Shown here piece after piece: positions 56,894-64,000 of a DNA stretch of 64,000 bases. A program made the translations under genes and the position numbers. Position 1 is the stretch's first letter. Every line of letters begins with the position of its first letter. Under the pieces are notes generated by a model. That model was not told the DNA's origin. It did no database searches and saw nothing but the letters and a program-made list of their open reading frames with translations. Source of the DNA: Zoroaster sp. YZ-2022 (lineage: Eukaryota; Echinodermata; Asteroidea; Forcipulatida; Zoroasteridae); NCBI GenBank assembly GCA_029582265.1, contig CM055831.1, positions 23,574,682 to 23,638,681 on the forward strand, written 5' to 3'.

Positions 56894-57207
56894 ATGATGC
56901 AACAGCGATTAGTTCCTACCTCCAGCAACTTGTATCTGCTAGCTAACACCATTAGCAATTAAGGCTACCACTTGATGAACCCAGGTACACACTCAATGAA
57001 CCCCTGCAGCACCCACTACATGAACTCATGGAACCCAGTCACCCTCCAAACAAGATGCACTGATGTCACCCCATGGAACCCAGTCACCCTCCAAACAAGA
57101 TGCATTGATGTCACCCCATGGAACCCAGTCACCCTCCAAACAAGATGCATTGATGTCACCCCATGGAACCCAGTCACCCTCCAAACAAGATACATTGATA
57201 AGAAATG
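56894..57207 (+). repeat. 45-bp minisatellite, 4 copies, in an exon-like interval
   Basis: Four units at about 57022-57195. The acceptor-like TTTTACAG is before 56894 and the donor-like AATG|GTAAGAAATG after 57207. The last unit is altered: 'gatacattgataagaaatgg' replaces the usual end. Confidence 0.85.
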
Positions 57208-59270
57208 GTAAGAAATGTTTAAGTCGATTAATTATGACAACATTTTTATTAGACAAGATATCAGCATAATCATTCCATGAGATTCTATACAATAAATATT
57301 ACTTGGATATTGGTGTTTTTAACTTGCTTCATTTGATTACACATTTCATGTCATATTTACTGCTGCGATACTCCAGTGAGGAGCTAAACATGTGTTGTGA
57401 CACGATCTACGCATTCAAAACAATTATGCAGTATAAAGGGATTGAGGATGTCTGGCATCGTGCACTTATATGTAGCATAATGTGCCAATGTGCCATCTAC
57501 AATTACAAGAATTATCTTACATGTATGTCAAAGAAGTCAAGATTTAAGGCTGAAGTTTGTGCCACTACTCTGAGGATTGAGATTACTTAGGCCTACGGTT
57601 AACCGACCAAAACTGCACTCACCATTTATAAATTTTCTAACCGGCTAACCAAAACCAATAATTTAAACAAATATAACCAACAATTTGGGAAGAATTTGCC
57701 GCACATTTTGTAGTTCTAGATTTTCTTTTTTGCTGCATTGGTTATTAAACAATCATTGCGGGAAGTTTATTGATCTTTTTGATACAGATTGTGCTATTGC
57801 CGATGATCTATACTTTGTGTGACCATCAGGTGCTGTCTTTTGGACACCCATTTGCAATTTTGAACACCCTATTTCATCTGTCATTTACATGTAAAAGTAT
57901 TGTAAGTCAACAATTTGGACACCCTATTTCATCTGTCATTTACATGTAAAAGTATTGTAAGTCAACAATTTGGACATCCTGTTTTGAAATTTCCAGTTAA
58001 CCGACCATGAAAGATTTGGTTAAACAGGAGTGAACTAAGCGGTAACTCCTAGCACTAGCTTGTACATGATATGTTTGCATACACTGTATAGTGACAGTAC
58101 ATGCACGGTACACATGCGTTGGTCATAGTACAATGTACAAAATATCAGTACAATTTTTTTTCCCTAATGCTTAGAATGTCAAAATGTTATTAAAATAGTG
58201 ATTCCGTGATATCAATGATTTTTCTGTCTCTATTCGTTATATACAAATGTGATCGAGTTATACGAAGACAAACATCAAGAACTCCCACTTAATTTTACTT
58301 ATACTCGGATTCAAATGAAACAAAACAGACAAATTCTTGTGATAGAACGCCACAGCCTTGAAACTGTTTTTATTGTCAAAACATCAATTGTTTGTGCCGG
58401 ATGGCGAAAAATTGTTTAGCTATCCGGTCACACATGCAAGAAAAAAGAACTTAGGGCGCACCTGAGCCCTTACCATTCTTGGGCTTACATCATGCCCAAC
58501 AATAAATTGGCACACATGGCCATAGATGTGGATACATCTGACCCTGACCCTGTGGGCACACTTGGCCCAAGAAATATGAAATATATTCATAGAAGAGTAA
58601 TACATTTATAGAGTATTTATACATAGTATAACCAATCCAGTAATATAACCAATCAAGTAAGTTGTCAAGTTCCACCTTGGCACATGCGGTCGGAAATAGC
58701 CCATGTGGTACATCAGAGTGCTATTACAACTTCTTGCATGTTAAGTATAAGCTAACTCAAAGCAATTACACTTGATGTAAAATAATTTGGCCTGAAAAAG
58801 TAAATACTTTTCTTGAAATATACCCCCAAAAAACACTATTTGCTGTGTGAATCCCAATAAAAATGCATACATGTAATCCCTTCTATTATCAGTGTTGTTC
58901 TTTACAAAGTGGACCCATACTTCAAAATGTCACAACCGGGACATTTTGAGGTACACACTTTCTTATCTAAAGATTAATGGCATACCCCAAGCCTCTTTAG
59001 AGAGATGAGGTAAACTGAAGCAGCCACCTGCTTTGTTTCATTGCAAGGCTAACTTGAAATAAACCAGTGCAGTAACTTGGGGTATACACATACTGTGTGA
59101 AGGTCAGAACACTTTGTTTTTGTCCCAGACCCAGGGGCATTTTGGGGTATCTATGTACCATTCTTGTGTACAGTATGCAATATTTTAAGGCATGCATAGA
59201 AAAAGCATTGTGTACTTAGCAGTGTTTGTTTTTGTGGCATTTTGGAGACTGCATGCATACAAGGGTTAAT
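57208..59270. repeat. Block X, third copy
   Basis: As 43397-45440. The open frame after the array is longest here (57303-57590) owing to loss of the usual stop. Part of the TTGGGC-rich segment is deleted near 58540. Confidence 0.75.
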
Positions 59271-59756
59271 GAATCTACACAGAAACCAATCTGTGAAAGT
59301 CTTTTCGGGGAAATGGGAATATTTTTTCATAACACAAGGCAATAGAGGACAAAGTTTTTATAACAATTCAGGCAGAATTATTCGTTTTGTCTAAGGTGCT
59401 ACTATTCTTAAGAAAAAGTGAAATTATTGCCCAGAACTTACTAGTCCTAAAAAATGAAGTCAACTGACTAGTGTTGTTTTCACATCAAATTTGAAAATTG
59501 ATATTTTCTCCCAAATAATTAGGGGACACTTTTACAGGTTTATTGTTTAATGTGATGTTGGGAACATTTAACTAATGAGTGTAGTTCTTGTGTTTATTAG
59601 GACGCTAAGAATTGGCAGGATATTTGTGGTTCAGTTTACTTTGTCACATTCTTTCAATGTGAATAGACGTAACAATTTAGGACAAAATAATTTCAAGTGC
59701 GGAAATTAATTCCCACCACCATCCCCCTTTTGCACCGCCAATGGGTTTATTGCTGG
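59271..59756. other. Segment shared with 48246-48724, nothing recognised
   Basis: Nearly identical to the matching segment before TRIM-D. It carries a short C-rich insertion near 59710. Confidence 0.5.
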
Positions 59757-60768
59757 TTAACATTTTCAACAACTAAACTAATAAGGACTTGGTTTTGAAT
59801 AAATTATGTAAATTAAATGTAATATACAGTACACGTACATAGCTTAACAATAAAGATCCTCTATGACACTGCATCATTCAATTAAATTTTCAAATCAAAT
59901 TTTGTATTTTCAAAACCTTTATAACATAACAGTCAGAACAAGAAGACTTAGTAAGAGACATATTCAATATTGACTCCTTGTAATTCCAGCACACTGTCAG
60001 TGGACTGTCCGTATTGGTAAGCTGACAGAACGTCCTTCATGCCTGGTCGAGTTAATGAGGCTGGCATGGCTCTGCCCCTTTGTTAGGTGATAAATATTTG
60101 AGACTTCCGAAGTCTGATTTATTCATCTGCAGTTCGACAAACTTGAATCTTGGCCATTCGACAGTCATATTTTAGATATACCCTTTTCAAACTTTTCAAT
60201 AAATCCAGCCCATTGTCCTTTTCCAGGTTTGGAAAGTTTATATTTCTTAAATATATTTCAGAATTGTAATTTTATAGGCATAAATTAAAACATACAATTA
60301 AATGCATAGCAAGATATGACAAAATGGACAACCAAACATAATAAGTAACAAAATGGAAGTAATGTTGAAGATTAAAAGACTTCAGAATCTGTACCAAGAT
60401 TGCAAATGGAGTTAGTGGGGAGGGGGATATGTGGATAAGGGCGGGACAATTTGTTTGAAAAAGTAGATTAAAAATATGAATCAAGTTTACCTTTTGTAAT
60501 TATTAAGTTTGTGTTCTCATTTTTTAAACACTGTCAAACACTATCAAAATCGTATGTGTAGTAAGTACATTTACAGGTCAAATTGAGTCAACTGTTTTTG
60601 ACTGGTAAAAAAGCATTGTCTGGTATTGGTCAGGGTGGTCAAAATGACTGTAAAAACCAGTCAAAACTGCCCCTGTGTTCACATTTGGGTTAACAGTCAA
60701 AACAGGCAGTTGACTGATTTTGACCTGTATAGGTACTTCCCATTAAAGGGCAGCTATAGTAGGAGGCT
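59757..60768. repeat. Block A, fourth copy, hairpin partly deleted
   Basis: The left arm is 59994-60009. About 13 bases are missing from the loop and right arm, and a further small loss follows, so the hairpin is destroyed here. Confidence 0.75.
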
Positions 60769-60771
60769 TAA

Positions 60772-61341
60772 CCAGTTGACGTCGGGAATATTTATTTTTT
60801 TCCGGTCCCCCGTGCGGGTTTATTTTCAGTGAAAAATCTGAAAAAATTTCTAGCGATTACTAATTTTTTTTGTCAATGAAACTAGTTTTTTAATAAAGGT
60901 TGTGCTTGTTCAGCACAATTAGACCGTTGGCAAGCTCCGATGCAACTGCCTATTAGCGACCAGTGCCCGGACGAAAAGACGGCATACCCTGAGAGAGATC
61001 GAAGGCCTCGTAAACAATGGATATAAATCCGTCTTTACAATTTCTTGGCTGGTACGTCAAAGGAACAGGTCTTGGATAAAGGGATTACGCAAAAATCAAC
61101 AAAAAGAGTGAACTCGTTCAGTGTTTGCAGTGCATTTTGTCCAGGGCCACCGAACCGTGACCCCATGGACTCCGAGAAACGATTGCGTGTATACAAGTCA
61201 GCCGCCACGACGGCACGCCACGTGTGGCGTGTTGACAAGTCTCCTGGTAACACACACAAAAATCGGAATGCGTGTTTAGACGCTCTCCGGTCCGTGGTTA
61301 AAAAAAAAATGCATGTATACACGGCCTCCGACGCCAACTGG
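60772..61341. mobile_element. TTAA MITE, CCAGTT family, long version
   Basis: 570 bp between TTAA at 60768-60771 and 61342-61345. Same as 20135-20764 with an internal loss near 60885. Open frames on both strands lack known motifs. Confidence 0.85.
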
Positions 61342-62188
61342 TTAAAGAATAAAATTTACAAATAGACAGACAACAACAAAAGTAAAACTCCCTCACAGGC
61401 GTGTTTTTACAGTAATAAATTGTCATAGTGAATTAATGCCAGATTCTGTCATAAATTCATTAAACTACTTGTGAAATATTGTTGTGAAATATTTCATTCT
61501 CATAGGAAAGATAAGGATTGGTGTAAAGCTGATGATCGTATCAATCTTCCTTAGAAATAATTTTGCCCGAGGTGCTGTCACTTTTAAGAAAAGTGAAATA
61601 ATTTTCATAAACTTTCCTAAATTCCACATTAGAATGAATATGAAAAATCTGAATGCATGTCCTTTATTTTCTTATTAACCCTCCTGTAGGTTTAACACTC
61701 AAAGACACTCAAAATTTGTATGTCTCTTTTAACCCATTGACTTTGTGCAGGGCACTCAAATAAATACAAGGACATGTGGCTCTGATAGAAGGTCAAACCA
61801 AAACCACTCAAGTGTATACATTTATGCAGTACATACACAGCTCTGTGTGACTCTGCATATAACTTATGTAGGACTTATACACTGATGAATACACAATAAA
61901 AACACGAGAGACTTGACTGACGTTTTGTCACAGCTCAAAACTGGCTTTATTGTATGAACTCGGGCATGCTTTTGCCCATATCAATTAATTAGCCAAAACG
62001 GGCAATTTGCCCTAACCAAGGTAATTACAAGAAAGCCGGGCAATGTTTGCCCCTAGGTAATAATAAGTAAACAAACAAGGGCAGGCTTGCCCATCACAAA
62101 AACAGACAACTGTCCCAAAATAACCTCACAAAACCACGGGCAGATTCCACAATACATGTACATCACCAAATCACGGGCAACATAAAAT

Positions 62189-62412
62189 CACAGGCAACGA
62201 GCGGCCCACATAAAATCACGAGCAACGAGCGGCCCACATTAACTCACGGGCAACGAGCGGCCCACATTAACTCACGGGCAACGAGCGGCCCACATTAATT
62301 CACGGGCAACGAGGGGCCCACATTAACTCACGGGCAACGAGCGGCCCACATTAACTCACGGGCAACGAGCGGCCCACATTAACTCACGGGCAACGAGCGG
62401 CCCACATTAAAT
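62189..62412. repeat. 28-bp tandem repeat, eight copies
   Basis: The unit is CACGGGCAACGAGCGGCCCA followed by CATTAACT. The first unit reads ...CATAAAAT, and a shortened unit precedes the array at 62172. Confidence 0.95.
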
Positions 62413-63384
62413 CACAGGGCTGATCAAACCCCAACAATTCAATTAGACATAGCAACTTTTACAAATTAGCTTACAGCCGTCCATGCACTTGAAAATTTCA
62501 CCGCTTGAACCACCGGTTGAAATATTAGCCCCGACTGAACCGACGGGAGCTTAAACCATGCTTACAATTTCGGCTATACTCAGTAATAATAATTAGTAGT
62601 AATCTTACAAAATGAGGCAATGTGAGACCTTATCCCATACAAAACAGGCCACACGCCATAGATGTATCCCCCTCAACTGGACCCATGGCCGTATCAGTGA
62701 AATATAACATACATATCGAGAGACATTGACATTGGGTCAGATGCAAAGTGAAAATTCCACTGTTTGAACCAACAGTTAGAACAAGCCCAACTGAACCGTC
62801 GGGACTTACTTTGCGTACAGAGTTGTAATGTATGCACTGTTGCTGCTATTATTACTATTATTATAATAATTAATCATTAACTGAGTAAGCCAGTCACCAC
62901 AAGTTCCTACAACACAACCCCAAGTGTACCCACAATATTAAAATTATAGTGTAATTAAATACGTAGAACTGGCACAGCGCACTAGATATGGCCAATAACA
63001 ATGCTCAATGCGCTTCACAGCTCAAAACTTGAACCAAAATTACAAGGTTGGAGTAGGGGTGGAGGTGGGTTGAATGGTCTGGTTCAAAGAAAAGCTGTAA
63101 CAAAGTGAGCCAATTTAATAATAGCGCCCGCTCCAAAAGTTCATATTGGCAAGGCGGTCCTGATTGGTCCAAACTGGCAACCCCCTGAAAACCTAAACAA
63201 AATTGACCAACCAGAAAAAGGCCCTTGAACAAAATTGCCGCCTGCCAATGAACCCGGGAAACTATACTGCATAATGAAGTACCTGGGGAAAACGCCCCTG
63301 GGCAAACCCAGCCCACGGCAAACTACACCAATGCAACAGAGGCAAAGAGGGCGCCATCCAGGATGTGTATTGCAGTGTATAAAG

Positions 63385-63410
63385 CATTTTATCATGAAGA
63401 TGATAAAATG
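63385..63410. repeat. Perfect 11-bp hairpin at the end of the nested insertion
   Basis: CATTTTATCAT, the loop GAAG, then the complement ATGATAAAATG. There is no CTRR after it, so a Helitron end is not supported. Confidence 0.7.
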
Positions 63411-63905
63411 AAATACACAATGTGTTTGACTTTGCCACTAACTCCAGCACAAAAATACACATGTGTGAACAATTGGCAATGCAACCAAAAATACTCTGTG
63501 TCTCTGTGGGTGCTGTGCTTACTGGGCCAAATTTCAGCCTGGGCATAGGAGGGTTAATGACACGTAAGATTAAACTTGTACAGGTTGGTTATGTATATCT
63601 TGATTTGAAACAACAACAGCAGCAGCAACAACAATTTTGAAGCCAACCTACATGTATGACTAGAAACCAGAGACATTTTTTTGGCCTAAATCAAAGTGAA
63701 GACTCCATTGTCAATAAATTGTATATGCTCTGTACCTCTTGTCATGTCAAACATTATTAATAAGCAACACAAGATTAATCCTAGAGTGACAAGATGCTAC
63801 ATTTGTACATTACATGTTTGGGTAACCTATCTTCAAAAGGACATTTAATTTATTCACCATTATGATGACAAGGGAGATTGCTGGCCAGAAGCATGTTGGA
63901 TTACA

Positions 63906-64000
63906 TCACACCTTGTGATATATCTTCACTGAGTAGAAGTCTGCCACTACCAGCTGATGCTCATCGGCAGTGAATGTGATTCCTATGGGCCAGTAAAGAC
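63906..64000 (-). CDS. TRIM-NHL gene, 3' end only (TRIM-E, cut by window)
   Basis: The last 30 codons plus stop of the second exon. They encode a C-terminal NHL blade ending VKIYHKV, as in TRIM-D, with AATAAA at 63849-63854. The rest of the gene lies beyond the window. The closest relative is TRIM-D (ADEHQLVVAD shared). Confidence 0.85.
   Translation of the reverse strand, partial: LYWPIGITFTADEHQLVVADFYSVKIYHKV

Larger units (their letters stand above)
61885..63410. mobile_element. Nested insertion of about 1.5 kb, class unknown
   Basis: Absent from the uninterrupted MITE at 9647-9991. The word AATACACAA occurs at both boundaries, a possible 8-10 bp target duplication. It contains GGGCAA/TTGCCC words, a 28-bp tandem repeat, the word TCACAGCTCAAAACT at 61932 and 63016, and a perfect 11-bp hairpin (63385-63410). 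No transposase or reverse transcriptase is seen. Confidence 0.6.
61679..63553. mobile_element. TTAA MITE (GACTCTGC subtype) with a nested insertion
   Basis: Flanked by TTAA at 61675-61678 and 63554-63557, with ends CCCTCCTGTAGG and CATAGGAGGG. The duplicate at 21093-21100 has the empty site 'cttattaatgacacg'. It matches 9647-9991 outside about 61885-63410, where other DNA has inserted. Confidence 0.85.

Noticed and set aside
57303..57590. Open frame after the 45-bp array, present in all three X blocks
   Set aside because: It varies in start, end and several residues between near-identical copies with no sign of protein constraint, and is not recognisable as a family.
63385..63415. Helitron 3' end
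   Set aside because: A hairpin is present but no CTRR follows, and no TC start or A|T insertion site was found.

Overview
The window is eukaryotic nuclear DNA, AT-rich and intron-bearing. It is dominated by recently duplicated segments and small mobile elements, and no bacterial-style operon is visible. Tandem TRIM-NHL genes, tRNA-Leu-derived SINEs with ATT tails, Penelope-type and Merlin-type remnants and many TTAA-flanked MITEs suggest a marine invertebrate. An echinoderm or other non-vertebrate deuterostome is my best guess, held weakly.

The only convincing protein-coding genes are a head-to-tail array of TRIM-NHL genes, all on the minus strand: TRIM-A (10142-12506), TRIM-B (21702-24054), TRIM-C (31846-34195), TRIM-D (50274-52623, frameshifted) and TRIM-E (63906-64000, cut by the window end). 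Each has a long exon (RING, two B-boxes, coiled coil, first NHL blade), a phase-1 intron of 415-454 bp, and a second exon with the other NHL blades. An intron acceptor just before each ATG implies a further upstream 5'UTR exon. The family architecture implies cytoplasmic RING ubiquitin ligases; substrates cannot be read from the sequence. TRIM-A is the most diverged and lies in an older copy of the flanking DNA. B, C and D are near-identical.

The DNA between the genes is built from shared blocks. U lies upstream of the TRIM genes (24060-26636, 34201-38690, 40211-41260, 52629-55340). V follows (38691-40210, 41261-42809, 55341-56893). A 45-bp minisatellite sits between a splice-acceptor-like and a donor-like site (10, 14 and 4 copies). 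X comes next (43397-45440, 46154-48245, 57208-59270). A is the TRIM 3' flank (about 19345-20130, 29316-30410, 48725-49774, 59757-60768). Block junctions at 26637, 40210 and 45441 show only 2-3 bp of shared sequence.

The duplicated blocks act as internal controls: an element present in one copy and absent from another gives filled and empty insertion sites. On that basis I define several TTAA-target MITE families (ends CCCTCCTA, CCCTAAC and CCAGTT), a TATA-target MITE, a 1.29-kb element with 13-bp terminal repeats, a dimeric SINE and a 1.58-kb element carrying a 148-bp satellite. Other items are a Penelope fragment with a hammerhead-ribozyme motif (18751-18784), a Merlin/ISXO2 zinc-ribbon fragment (6086-6292) and a 29-bp minisatellite of about 43 copies (17209-18467). 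No true tRNA, rRNA or CRISPR array was seen.
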